Positions 26,251 to 35,759 of a DNA stretch of 64,000 nucleotides are shown piece after piece. The notes below the pieces were generated by a model, which saw only the letters and a program-made list of their open reading frames with translations, did not search any database and was not told the origin of the DNA. Both the position numbers and the translations under genes were made by a program. The DNA is taken from NCBI GenBank assembly GCA_021794355.1, contig JAJYRA010000031.1, positions 47,462 to 111,461 of the forward strand, in the 5' to 3' direction. Every line of letters begins with the position of its first letter. Within the stretch, counting starts at the first letter, position 1. This DNA is from Thermoplasmata archaeon (lineage in GTDB: Archaea; Thermoplasmatota; Thermoplasmata; Thermoplasmatales; Thermoplasmataceae).

Positions 26251-27655
26251 TCTTTCCACACACCTCGCATTTTCCTTCCTTTCCATAGTTCAAAATATGT
26301 CCCATCATGTCCATCTCAACACTGGATTCAACCTTTCTTGCACATTCCTCGCTTTCACACAATATCATGATCTTGATTCCAGATTCCTGGCCTGATATGG
26401 GTTTTCCTTCTATTCCTGCCATTAGCAGATCCCGTGCATTATTCCTGAGGTCATCTTCAACTTCCCTTAACAATTTGTCTACATCAGAAAGGCTATCCAT
26501 TGAAACTTTAATTCTCCCCTTCCTCGTTCTCAATGAAACTGTCACTGTATTGGATTCCACCTCTCTCTGTCCTATTTCTATCCTTAATGGAACCCCTTTC
26601 ATCTCCCATTGATTGAACTTATACCCAGGAGTATAGTTATCATTATCATCCACCCTTACTCTAAAATTCATTTTGATTAGTTGTGTCTTTACCCTTTCAA
26701 TATATTCATCAAATATTTCTTCAGCCGATGTTATGGGAACGATGATGACCTGAATTGGAGCAACGGCCGGAGGAAGTATTAAACCCTTATCATCGCCGTG
26801 AATGCCCACTATGGCTGCAATCAGCCTTTCACTCATTCCAAAGGTTGTCTGGTTTACGAATTCACCCTCTCCGTTTTCCTTTGCATATTTTACGTCATAA
26901 TTCTTGGAAAAGTTATTACCGTATTCGTGAATGGTTCCTATCTGAAGAGTTCTTCCTGATGGCATAAGAGTATCAAAGGCTATTGTGTAAACTGCTCCGG
27001 GGAATTTATCCCATTCAGGCCTTTTAACTTCCATGTATGGAAGGCATAGATTTTCAGTGAAAAAATTCCATTCCCTCCTGTATAGATTCATTTGCATCTC
27101 AGCGTCTTCATATGTTTCGTGGGCTGTGTGACACTCTATAAAGTGAATATCTCTTGATCTTATGAACGGCCGGGTGTGCTTCGTTTCGTATCTGTATACC
27201 TGCACAATCTGGAAAATCCTCTTCGGAAGGTCACCGTGATCTCTAATCCATAATTTAAACATTGGATACATGGCCGATTCACTGGTTGGCCTCATTGCTA
27301 GATCATCTTCAAGAGATTCCCTTCCACCCTTTGTGATCCAGAAAAGTTCCTTTTCAAACCCCTTGATGTGTTCGAATTCTACTTCGAACATAGATCTGGA
27401 TATCAGTGAAGGGAACATAACCTCCTCGTAATCATCCCCATAGAACTTTTCCCTGATCATGTCATCAGTGTTTTTCATTAGGCTAAATCCGTAAGGCATC
27501 CATACATTCATGCCCTTAACTGGATACCTCTTATCTGTGAGACCTGAAATATCAATTATTTCATTGTACCATTCACTGAAATCCATTTTCTTATGTTCCA
27601 TTGTGGTGTAAATAAATTCTTCATTATTTAACTCTTCCAAGTTTACCTTTTTCAA
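26216..27655 (-). CDS. proS: prolyl-tRNA synthetase, archaeal type
   Basis: Class IIa synthetase charging tRNA(Pro). The 479-aa length and C-terminal extension with Cys residues (ILCESEECARK and GKCEVCGK) match the eukaryote/archaea-like ProRS without the bacterial editing insertion. Motif 2 includes RYETKHTRPFIRSRDIHFIE. Motif 3 and the anticodon-binding domain follow (IVPITSAEEIF). The four C-terminal cysteines (CES, EEC and CEVC) suggest a zinc site. It starts the proS-HAD-radB-fen group. Confidence 0.95.
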   Translation of the reverse strand: MKKVNLEELNNEEFIYTTMEHKKMDFSEWYNEIIDISGLTDKRYPVKGMNVWMPYGFSLMKNTDDMIREKFYGDDYEEVMFPSLISRSMFEVEFEHIKGFEKELFWITKGGRESLEDDLAMRPTSESAMYPMFKLWIRDHGDLPKRIFQIVQVYRYETKHTRPFIRSRDIHFIECHTAHETYEDAEMQMNLYRREWNFFTENLCLPYMEVKRPEWDKFPGAVYTIAFDTLMPSGRTLQIGTIHEYGNNFSKNYDVKYAKENGEGEFVNQTTFGMSERLIAAIVGIHGDDKGLILPPAVAPIQVIIVPITSAEEIFDEYIERVKTQLIKMNFRVRVDDNDNYTPGYKFNQWEMKGVPLRIEIGQREVESNTVTVSLRTRKGRIKVSMDSLSDVDKLLREVEDDLRNNARDLLMAGIEGKPISGQESGIKIMILCESEECARKVESSVEMDMMGHILNYGKEGKCEVCGKNGQSALFSKPY

Positions 27656-27784
27656 ATTATTTTATGTATACGGTGAAATCCTTTGTAAGAATTCGATTTT
27701 TTAGTTAGATAGAGATCTCTACCGTACTGCGTGATAATATGACTCCAATCTAATTGTTTATTAATGTAACAATCATTATCACCT

Positions 27785-29008
27785 ATGAAACTTCTGGAGA
27801 TAACTGATCATAAGGAATTTATAATTGAGATAGCGAAGAGAATTATACCTGTGAGATCAATAAGTCCTGCTTCCGGTGGTAAGGGAGAATCTGATAGGGC
27901 CGATCTTATTGTGGATATTCTTAAGGAGTTAGGATATGAAAACCCTGTCAGATTTGATGTGGAGGATTCCTCTGGATTCAAACGCTCCAGTGTCATACAG
28001 AAGGTTGGAAATTATAGTAAGACACTCTGGCTAGTTTCCCATATAGATACGGTTCCAGATGGAGACCCTAATCTCTGGAGTCGTCCACCGTTTGAAACCA
28101 CTGTGGAGGGAAACAGGATTTATGGAAGAGGAACTTCCGACGATGGACAGGCAATCTTTCTTTCTCTTTTACTTCTGAAAGAATTAAACCCATCCAAGTT
28201 GAAAATGAACATAGGTCTTGCTTTTGTGGCTGATGAGGAGGTTGGAAGTAGATATGGAATTCAGTATTTGCTTGAGAAAAACCTTTTTAAAAAGGATGAT
28301 CTCATTATAGTACCAGATGCAGGTTCAATGGATGGAATGGAACTTGAGATTGCTGAAAAGAGTATTCTCTGGGTAAAATTTACCGTTAAGGGTAAACAAT
28401 ATCACGCGAGTATGCCCAATAATGCCATAAGTGCAGCCAGGGATGGAATGGAATTCATGCTAGAACTTGATAAAAAATTGCATTCCAAATACACTGACAA
28501 GGATGATACATTTAACTATCCCTATTCCACATTTGAACCCACGAAGCACGAAAAAAATGTGGACAACGTAAATACTATACCTGGTAAAGAAGTTTTTTAT
28601 CTGGATTGCAGAATTCTACCTCATTATGACATTGATAATGTTATTGACGAAATTTCAATGCAAATATCTGAATTTGAGAGAACACACAAAACCAAGATTT
28701 CCATGGAATTTATTCAGAAGGAGCAGGCGCCCATACCCACATCCAAGGACTCTGAAGTTGTTGTAGAACTAATAAAAGCTCTTTCACAGAGAGGTGGAGA
28801 ACCCAGGACAGTGGGTATTGGTGGAGGGACATGTGCTGCATTCTTCAGGAGACTTGGATATGATGCTGTAGTTTGGAGTACAACTGTTCCTGATGTTGCC
28901 CATCAGGTGGATGAATATGTCATAATTGATCAAATTCTTCAGGATAATGAAACCATACAAAAAATAATATACAATAGCGAAGCGACAACATCTCAAGAAT
29001 CAGCCTAG
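27785..29008 (+). CDS. M20-family zinc metallopeptidase (ArgE/DapE/CPG2 type)
   Basis: A 407-aa hydrolase of amide bonds, probably an aminoacylase, dipeptidase or acetyl-lysine/ornithine deacetylase. Metal-binding residues are visible: SHIDTVPDGD (H86, D88), GRGTSDDGQ (114-122), ADEEVGS with the catalytic and ligand Glu pair (151-152), and a late His in VPDVAHQVDEY. The dimerisation domain lies in the middle. A TATA-like TTTATTAAT lies about 26 nt upstream of the ATG. The gene is alone; the exact substrate is unknown. Confidence 0.88.
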   Translation: MKLLEITDHKEFIIEIAKRIIPVRSISPASGGKGESDRADLIVDILKELGYENPVRFDVEDSSGFKRSSVIQKVGNYSKTLWLVSHIDTVPDGDPNLWSRPPFETTVEGNRIYGRGTSDDGQAIFLSLLLLKELNPSKLKMNIGLAFVADEEVGSRYGIQYLLEKNLFKKDDLIIVPDAGSMDGMELEIAEKSILWVKFTVKGKQYHASMPNNAISAARDGMEFMLELDKKLHSKYTDKDDTFNYPYSTFEPTKHEKNVDNVNTIPGKEVFYLDCRILPHYDIDNVIDEISMQISEFERTHKTKISMEFIQKEQAPIPTSKDSEVVVELIKALSQRGGEPRTVGIGGGTCAAFFRRLGYDAVVWSTTVPDVAHQVDEYVIIDQILQDNETIQKIIYNSEATTSQESA

Positions 29009-29221
29009 AGCAAAAGGGATAGTATATAATATATAAACCAATTTTTGACACATAAAATTATGGTTTTCCCTTTCACAAAATGAAAGCGCTAAAGGAGAAG
29101 AAATTAATATTTCTATCAAAGATTATCCGGTCCGCCGGAAGACTTAAGAGAAAGTGATCGAAAGGCATATTACTTCATGCCTGACCGGGTTTGCAATTTA
29201 ACATTCTGTTACCATGTTCTT

Positions 29222-30406
29222 TCATACTTTGTTACTGAAACTCTCGGCAGTCAGTCCCATGAATCTGGGAAGTACAAAAAAAGCAAGACCAGTCAAAGGG
29301 AAAAGTAGAATTCCAATGTAAAAAAAGATCACGTTAACCTGGAGAAATATGGCAACAAAGGAGAACACTGCTGCCATAACCGGGGTCGACCCTCCAATAA
29401 AAACACGCAGGAAAGCCATTACCTTGCCATAAATGTTTGACGGAACAATTTTCATCAGTTTTGTATTCAGTGGTACGTTGATAACAGGTAAAAGAAGTCC
29501 TAGAAACGTTGCATCAAGAATGTCAAGAACTGCGCTCCTGCTTATACCAAGAAAAAGGAAAATGGGGGCATAAACAAGAACAAGAAGTGATAGGACCATT
29601 GGGCTACTGGTGCGGTTCTTGAGAGCGTTTGCAAGGAAAGACCCAAAAATGCCACCGATCGATATGGATGCCACAAAAATCGTGTAAAATATTACATTTG
29701 AATGCAACACCAAATCAAAAAGGCCAGAAGAATAAACGTCCAGAGCCATGAAAAGACCGTTAAGTACAAATGCAAGTGCCAGAAAACCAACGATCTTGCG
29801 ATAAAAACCTATCACCGATGCCAGTTCACCTACAACTCTATCCCCTTCAATTTTGGACTTTACCTCGGCAACGGGCATGGACAGTGCAATAGATAAAGTC
29901 GCTAGTGCAATGAGTATGTACGGAAAAAGATATTGAAAGAATATGATTGACACTCCACCTAAGGCCGTTCCAAGGAGTGTTGAGGTGTATATTGCTGCCT
30001 CATTAATGGAAATCAATGCTGAAAATTGATCCCCGTGTAGGTGCTTCTTCATTGTTGCTGAGAAACTGTCACCCTTCATGGTCACACCAAGGGTGATCAG
30101 CATTGTTCCGGTATAAACAGTCAGAAGTGAATATCCAATCAGTATGAAGAACAGACTTGCAAGGACAAATACGGAACCAATCAAGCCGATTACCGTGCTG
30201 TTAATCCTGTCTATAATGTGGCCTATTGGAACTGATGTGATCAATTGAACCGCAAGATATATAGTTGCAATCATTCCAGCCAGAAACACTGAATGGAATG
30301 ATTCCACAATGTACCATAGAAAAAATACTGTAAACGCAGTTGAGATGATGCTTGCAAGCATTTTTGAAAGCAGGAACCGGTAGAGAAAGGATGCAATCTT
30401 GGCCAT
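29222..30406 (-). CDS. major facilitator superfamily transporter
   Basis: A 394-aa protein with about 12 membrane helices. The loop between helices 2 and 3 contains PIGHIIDRINSTVIG, a version of the MFS motif A (G-x-x-x-D-R). It resembles MFS exporters of the drug/metabolite type, but no substrate can be inferred. It is not in an evident operon: 213 bp separate it from the M20 gene and 300 bp from nadM. Confidence 0.82.
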   Translation of the reverse strand: MAKIASFLYRFLLSKMLASIISTAFTVFFLWYIVESFHSVFLAGMIATIYLAVQLITSVPIGHIIDRINSTVIGLIGSVFVLASLFFILIGYSLLTVYTGTMLITLGVTMKGDSFSATMKKHLHGDQFSALISINEAAIYTSTLLGTALGGVSIIFFQYLFPYILIALATLSIALSMPVAEVKSKIEGDRVVGELASVIGFYRKIVGFLALAFVLNGLFMALDVYSSGLFDLVLHSNVIFYTIFVASISIGGIFGSFLANALKNRTSSPMVLSLLVLVYAPIFLFLGISRSAVLDILDATFLGLLLPVINVPLNTKLMKIVPSNIYGKVMAFLRVFIGGSTPVMAAVFSFVAIFLQVNVIFFYIGILLFPLTGLAFFVLPRFMGLTAESFSNKV

Positions 30407-30706
30407 TTATTATGTTAAAGGTGCAAGACCATTATAAAGTTTCCAATGTAGTCCCCTCTAAAAATATCCCTTCTATTAACATTCCGGTTCTCTCAGGAAG
30501 GAATTAAAATATAGTAACTGGGAAGGGCGGGATATACCTATTAGCTGGTCCACTTTGGAGTTCCTTCACCACAGCCCTGAGGCAGATGAGTGATTTGTTT
30601 ATAATTTCTGACCCTCAGTCCTTTCAATCATGAGTTTTTCTGCTCAGAGAAATCTGCACATTGCCCGTCATTAATACACGAAAATAATTACCTCCGAAAT
30701 TAAATT
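30407..30706. other. intergenic region, 300 bp, with a small inverted repeat
   Basis: Contains a GC-richer part around 30520-30620. CTGAGG (30577-30582) and CCTCAG (30613-30618) can pair to enclose about 30 nt that includes GATGAGTGAT. This could be a structured small RNA, but the motifs do not fit box C/D, tRNA, SRP RNA or RNase P RNA well. The rest is AT-rich without ORFs. Confidence 0.35.
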
Positions 30707-31222
<516 letters not shown>

Positions 31223-31227
31223 TTAAA

Positions 31228-32214
31228 TCAATCCATCATGTCGCATTGGATCATGTTATCTTCCTCAAATATGAACCAGTTTAATAATTTCTTTATATCT
31301 TTTATAATGGCCTCAATTTGAATTTTTGTTTTGCTTAAAGCCATGGTTTCATCACATATGGAGTAGTTTTTATTTAACAATATCTCCTGAAATATGGATA
31401 TAAATGCCATTATTTCAGGTGTTTTTCCGTGAATAAACTCCTCTTTATTAACAGAGAGAACAGAAAATTTACCCAATTTTCGATCCCTCCTAATTTCGTC
31501 AACCTTAAAAGAGATTTCCGGAGACCCAAAGTATAAATTGTTTAAAATGAGAAGTATTGGATTGGCGTGATAGTATGAGTCCCTTCTCTCCTCGTTATCA
31601 GATTTGTCAACTCTTACATAATCTGACCCACCAAATATATGATTTAATATTCCTTTTATGGCCTCTGTCTTCTGGTGAGAATAAACATTCGTAAGTTCAA
31701 CGTATTTGTCCCAGAGTTCATTAAGGCCACCCTGATCCTTTGGTATATGATTTCTGCCAAGATCGCTCCACATTGGTTTTTCATACATCAATGGTATTGG
31801 AGTATAATTATCGGAAAAAGAACTGAACCTGGTTGGATCGATTATGCTTTCCATCATGTCCTTTGAAACCTTTCTTAAGGTTGAGTAATGTTTTTCAAGT
31901 TTTTCCATTATCAATTCATTTTTCTTAATTTCGTTATTTAACCTCTCCATATCCCTGTCAATTTCAAGCCTGATTTCCTCCTTTCTCTGACTTTCATCGT
32001 CCTCGTCAACCTCTTCCATATCCATAGCCTCCATTGGTTGATCAAATTCCTGTTCAAATTCTGTAGTTGAATTCCTGTAAGATTCCATATCTTCATCATA
32101 TTTTTTAAAGAAATTCCGCACTGTTCTCAAGTTATATATGGAGAGAATGATGCTTAAGGCAACTAGAATAAGGAGAGTAATCAGAATTATTATTATAAAG
32201 AGAGTATCACCCAT
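31228..32214 (-). CDS. hypothetical protein with N-terminal membrane anchor and acidic coiled coil
   Basis: About 328 aa. An N-terminal transmembrane helix (about residues 3-25 of the form starting MGDTLFI) is followed by a basic cytoplasmic segment, a strongly acidic stretch (MEEVDEDDESQRKEEI), a coiled coil, and a soluble C-terminal domain I do not recognise. The start at 32214 lies 1 nt past the aspC stop. It sits between aspC and nadM; the co-transcription may reflect convenience and not function. Confidence 0.65.
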   Translation of the reverse strand: MGDTLFIIIILITLLILVALSIILSIYNLRTVRNFFKKYDEDMESYRNSTTEFEQEFDQPMEAMDMEEVDEDDESQRKEEIRLEIDRDMERLNNEIKKNELIMEKLEKHYSTLRKVSKDMMESIIDPTRFSSFSDNYTPIPLMYEKPMWSDLGRNHIPKDQGGLNELWDKYVELTNVYSHQKTEAIKGILNHIFGGSDYVRVDKSDNEERRDSYYHANPILLILNNLYFGSPEISFKVDEIRRDRKLGKFSVLSVNKEEFIHGKTPEIMAFISIFQEILLNKNYSICDETMALSKTKIQIEAIIKDIKKLLNWFIFEEDNMIQCDMMD

Positions 32215-32215
32215 T

Positions 32216-33388
32216 CTATATCCTTCTCTGGTCAATCATAAATTTTTCTAATAAATCTAAGCCCTCCCTAAGCTTATCTTCTGAAAGAGCGTAGGATATC
32301 CTAAAATGTCCTTCACCCTGCTTTCCGAATGCGGAGCCAGGAGTTAATAAAATACCATAGGAATCCAGTGCCAGCTGACAGAACTTGGAAGAAGTCAAAT
32401 TCAGGTCGTATGAGGGAAAGACGTAAAACGCCCCCTCTGGCTTTATGAGAGTGAGACCATCAATTGCCTTGATTATATCAACAACTAAATCTCTCCTTTT
32501 ACGAAAAACTTCCTTCATCTCCTTTGGACTTTTCGTATCATCAAGAGCAAAAATTGCAGCCTTCTGCGAAATGGATGGCGCACATGTGATGGTCTGCTGT
32601 TGCAATTTATCAACGGCTTTTATAAAATCCGGAGAAGACACCAGATAGCCAATTCTCCAACCCGTCATCGCATAACTCTTGGAAAAACCACTGATGAGTA
32701 TTGTGTTTTTCATTTCAGGATCCAGTTCAAGTACGTCCTGAACCCGTCCTTCATAGACCAGTTCCTCATAAATCTGGTCTTGAATAAAATATATATCTTC
32801 ATCAATACAGAGTTTTTGAAGTGATCTAATCTCTTCAGGAGAGAATACCTTACCCGTGGGATTGCAGGGGTTTGAAATTATTATTCCCCTGGTTCTGGGT
32901 GTTATATTCCGTTCAATATTCTCAATGTTAAGAGAAAAGTCGGGATTGCTTGGAACTTCAACAGGCTTCACGCCATATATACGACAAATTTCTGGATACG
33001 AAAGGAAATAAGGTTCCGGTATTATTATTTCATCACCCTCATCGGCAATGGCCATAATGGCCAGATTAATGGCAAATTTTGTGGGTGTAACAATTACATT
33101 TTCCCCTTTCAGGTCGTGTTTTTCCCTGTTAATTTTATTGGAAATTTTTGTCCTAAGTTCGGCATATCCTGCTGATGGCGTATAATGAGTAAAACCAGCT
33201 TTTGCCTGATCAAACGCATACTGGATTTCCCCTCCCGGCGTGGTAAAATCTGGTTCACCAACTCCAAAATTTATAACCTTTTTTCCCTCGGATGCCATTT
33301 TTGAGGCTTTGGCCGAGGTTGATACTGTAGCTGATTCGGAAACATTATTGACCCTCTTTGACAACACGTCGTTTAATCGCATCTCCAT
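32216..33388 (-). CDS. class I/II aminotransferase (aspartate/aromatic aminotransferase type)
   Basis: PLP enzyme of 390 aa. Diagnostic features: FGVGEPDFTTP near the N-terminus, the SNPCNPTGK motif (about 172-180), the FIQDQIYEEL segment with the PLP-contacting Asp and Tyr, and the Schiff-base Lys in SGFSKSYAMTGWRIGY (K237). This is the AspAT I-gamma pattern. Such enzymes often transaminate aspartate and aromatic amino acids, so it could feed tyrosine into 4-hydroxyphenylpyruvate for the operon at 40141; that link is an inference. Confidence 0.88.
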   Translation of the reverse strand: MEMRLNDVLSKRVNNVSESATVSTSAKASKMASEGKKVINFGVGEPDFTTPGGEIQYAFDQAKAGFTHYTPSAGYAELRTKISNKINREKHDLKGENVIVTPTKFAINLAIMAIADEGDEIIIPEPYFLSYPEICRIYGVKPVEVPSNPDFSLNIENIERNITPRTRGIIISNPCNPTGKVFSPEEIRSLQKLCIDEDIYFIQDQIYEELVYEGRVQDVLELDPEMKNTILISGFSKSYAMTGWRIGYLVSSPDFIKAVDKLQQQTITCAPSISQKAAIFALDDTKSPKEMKEVFRKRRDLVVDIIKAIDGLTLIKPEGAFYVFPSYDLNLTSSKFCQLALDSYGILLTPGSAFGKQGEGHFRISYALSEDKLREGLDLLEKFMIDQRRI

Positions 33389-33555
33389 AATTAACTTTTA
33401 TTGATTAAACATCCTTAAAACCTCATGTTTATTTCTCATGTCTCTAAGACTCCGTTGAGAGTATTTTCCATAGTTGTGTGCACATTATAATAGTGGTTTA
33501 GGAGTTCTTTACTCCATCATTTAAAAATCTCCTGAGTAGATTAAGAGAATTATAA

Positions 33556-34332
33556 TTATCTTACGAATTCGTAATCATAAATAACCATTACATCACTTTC
33601 TTTTTCTGCTTCTCTGGCTGAATTCATGATTCCCTTGGCGGTTACCATGTTTTCAGCAAAACAGATGAAAATACCGGATTTATTATCTGCTATTTTAAAA
33701 ATGGTACTATCTTCGAGTATTGGCTCAATCCTTTCCTGATCCTGAGAGAATAAACTGAATATAACTACATCGGTTTTAGATAGATCAATCTTCGCCATTA
33801 CTGCTATCAGATGACTTTTTCTGAGAAAATTATACCTTCTTTTTACTCTCATCGCTGGTATTTCAATGGATTTCGCAATCTCCGATAATTTGGCTCTCGG
33901 TGTCATTCTCAACTGATCAATTATCTGAAAATCAATACTCTTAGAGTTTCCAGAATAGGAAGAAATTACAGGTTTATATTTCATCACGGGATTTCCCAGT
34001 TGAGCTGAAGCTTTATCTATTAATTCATCAAGTTGAGCATCGGAATCAGCCTCAAACCCGTATAATGTTATTTTCTCAAGACATTTAAGCTTTGAAAAAT
34101 AACCAATGGATAACTCGCTGTCTGATAAGTAAGAAGCATATCCATCCACCTTCCCATACATCCTCGAGTTTACATGAACAAAAAAACCCTTAATTATCTT
34201 ATCTTCAAGCATTTTTGACATCCTATAATTAAGGGTTTGGGCAGAAATACCGATAGTTTTGGCGATCTGTCTCTGCGGAGTTCTTCCATCCTTGAGAAGA
34301 TTGAAAAGAATTTTTTTGTCGACTGTGTCCAT
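33556..34332 (-). CDS. Lrp/AsnC-type transcriptional regulator with two helix-turn-helix regions
   Basis: A 258-aa protein. The N-terminal HTH (LLKDGRTPQRQIAKTIGIS) matches the AsnC family. A second HTH-like stretch appears near residues 143-170 (LRMTPRAKLSEIAKSIEIP). Between and after them are ligand-binding-like beta/alpha segments. Double-HTH proteins of this type are found in archaea and probably bind DNA as dimers. The gene stands alone; targets are unknown, though it lies upstream of aspC on the same strand. Confidence 0.8.
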   Translation of the reverse strand: MDTVDKKILFNLLKDGRTPQRQIAKTIGISAQTLNYRMSKMLEDKIIKGFFVHVNSRMYGKVDGYASYLSDSELSIGYFSKLKCLEKITLYGFEADSDAQLDELIDKASAQLGNPVMKYKPVISSYSGNSKSIDFQIIDQLRMTPRAKLSEIAKSIEIPAMRVKRRYNFLRKSHLIAVMAKIDLSKTDVVIFSLFSQDQERIEPILEDSTIFKIADNKSGIFICFAENMVTAKGIMNSAREAEKESDVMVIYDYEFVR

Positions 34333-34511
34333 GATATGTTAAGTAATTCTAACTCTTATTAAAGATTGCCGTATTGAGTTTTTCCAAAACACTATTCACT
34401 GTATTTCCGGAATGAAAGGATAGAGAGGCCCTGTATGCCGGATAAATTGTCAAGTTATGATAGATTAATTTTTCTTCTAAAAAGATAATAGGCTCTTTGA
34501 CATTAATTTTT

Positions 34512-35249
34512 ATGATTTTCAAGAATTCCTTATTTTTGATTGATTATTCCATATATACGGAAAATGGCCTCGTGAGAAGAAACAATGAGGATAGTGCCAT
34601 TGCTCAGTGCCTTTCCTTTATTACCAATAATAAGATAAGACAAATTTTCAATGCCATAATTTGTGATGGCGTTGGAGGTATGATAAACGGTGAGGTGGCA
34701 AGCAGGTTAGCTTCAGTAAAATTTTCCGAGAAGTTTAATGATGAAATTTACAGAGCAAAGGATGAAATCTCTCTGGAATCCATTATGAAAGATTCCATTC
34801 TGTACGCCAATAGGGCTATTCGGAATATTAACAGGGGGGCAAAATTCAGGGAATATATGGCCACAACTCTCACTTCCTTAGCCATCGTGGATGATAAACT
34901 TGCGTTTGTGAATTCAGGGGACAGCGAGATATTTTTCATACATGAGCATATAAGATCCATAACAGAGATACACAGAGAGCCCATATCCAATTATCTTACC
35001 TCATGTCTCGGTGTGGATGATCTTCCTGAAGTTCATTCCGGTTTATTAGAGCTGAAAGCTGGTGATATTATGGTAATGTGTTCAGATGGGCTTTCTGATA
35101 TGTTAGATGTACACCAGATAGAAAATATAGTGATTGAAGAGAAACTGGATTCCGAGGAAGCCGTGAACGAATTGGTAAAACAGGCAATGAAGGAAGGGGG
35201 ACAAGATAACATAACCGTTCTGGTGTGCAAGATAAAAAATTACCAATAA
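34512..35249 (+). CDS. PP2C-family Ser/Thr protein phosphatase
   Basis: A 245-aa metal-dependent phosphatase. Hallmarks are RRNNEDSAIA near the N-terminus, CDGVGG (metal-binding Asp), VNSGDSEIF, CSDGLSDML and the C-terminal GGQDNITVLV. It looks like the stand-alone bacterial-type PP2C that reverses Hanks-type kinase action. No kinase gene is beside it. I choose the ATG at 34512; a TTG at 34497 would add five residues. The following GAF gene begins 30 nt downstream with its own TATA-like element. Confidence 0.9.
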   Translation: MIFKNSLFLIDYSIYTENGLVRRNNEDSAIAQCLSFITNNKIRQIFNAIICDGVGGMINGEVASRLASVKFSEKFNDEIYRAKDEISLESIMKDSILYANRAIRNINRGAKFREYMATTLTSLAIVDDKLAFVNSGDSEIFFIHEHIRSITEIHREPISNYLTSCLGVDDLPEVHSGLLELKAGDIMVMCSDGLSDMLDVHQIENIVIEEKLDSEEAVNELVKQAMKEGGQDNITVLVCKIKNYQ

Positions 35250-35279
35250 ATCTTAATAAATCCTAGGATTACTCCCCCA

Positions 35280-35759
35280 ATGAATAAGAATCAGCAGGAG
35301 CAGCTAGATCATCTGAAATCCATGGTCAGCCAAAGTGCCGTTGATTTCCTGAATAAATTCTGTGAGTATCTAGCAAACCAAAACCCGAAGTACAATTGGG
35401 TTGGTATATACGTATTGAGAAACGGAAAACTTTTTCTGGAATCCTTTAAAGGGAAGCCAACCATTCATACAGAGATAAATCTTGGAGATGGATTATGCAG
35501 CATGGCCATCCTGAAAAATTCCATAATCAATGAACCAGACGTTAATTCTAACTCTGAATATCTTGCATGCTCCCTGGAAACTAAATCTGAACTTGTCATA
35601 CCTATCAGGATGAAAGATAGACCTATTGGAGAAATTGACATTGATTCTGATACAAAGAACGCTTTCACCCATAAAGATGAGGATTTTCTTTCGGAGGCAG
35701 CGAAAACTATTGAATTTTTTGTTGCACATTTATCGGATATAAATGACATCAAAGCTTGA
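35280..35759 (+). CDS. GAF-domain protein, free methionine-(R)-sulfoxide reductase-like
   Basis: A 159-aa single GAF domain. NWVGIYVLRNGKLFLESFKG and the pair of Cys residues C73 (GDGLCSMA) and C97 (EYLACSLETKSELVIPI) match fRMsr enzymes, where they correspond to the resolving and catalytic cysteines with the same 24-residue spacing. The third fRMsr cysteine (before the GxGLC loop) is replaced by His/Thr (TIHTEI), so activity should be tested. TTAATAAAT lies 26 nt upstream, overlapping the PP2C gene's end. Its 3' end overlaps the MFS gene. Confidence 0.8.
   Translation: MNKNQQEQLDHLKSMVSQSAVDFLNKFCEYLANQNPKYNWVGIYVLRNGKLFLESFKGKPTIHTEINLGDGLCSMAILKNSIINEPDVNSNSEYLACSLETKSELVIPIRMKDRPIGEIDIDSDTKNAFTHKDEDFLSEAAKTIEFFVAHLSDINDIKA

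Noticed and set aside
29126..29139. TCCGG-TCCG-CCGGA small hairpin between the M20 and MFS genes
   Set aside because: Only a 5-bp stem, no T-run directly after it; archaeal terminators do not need hairpins.
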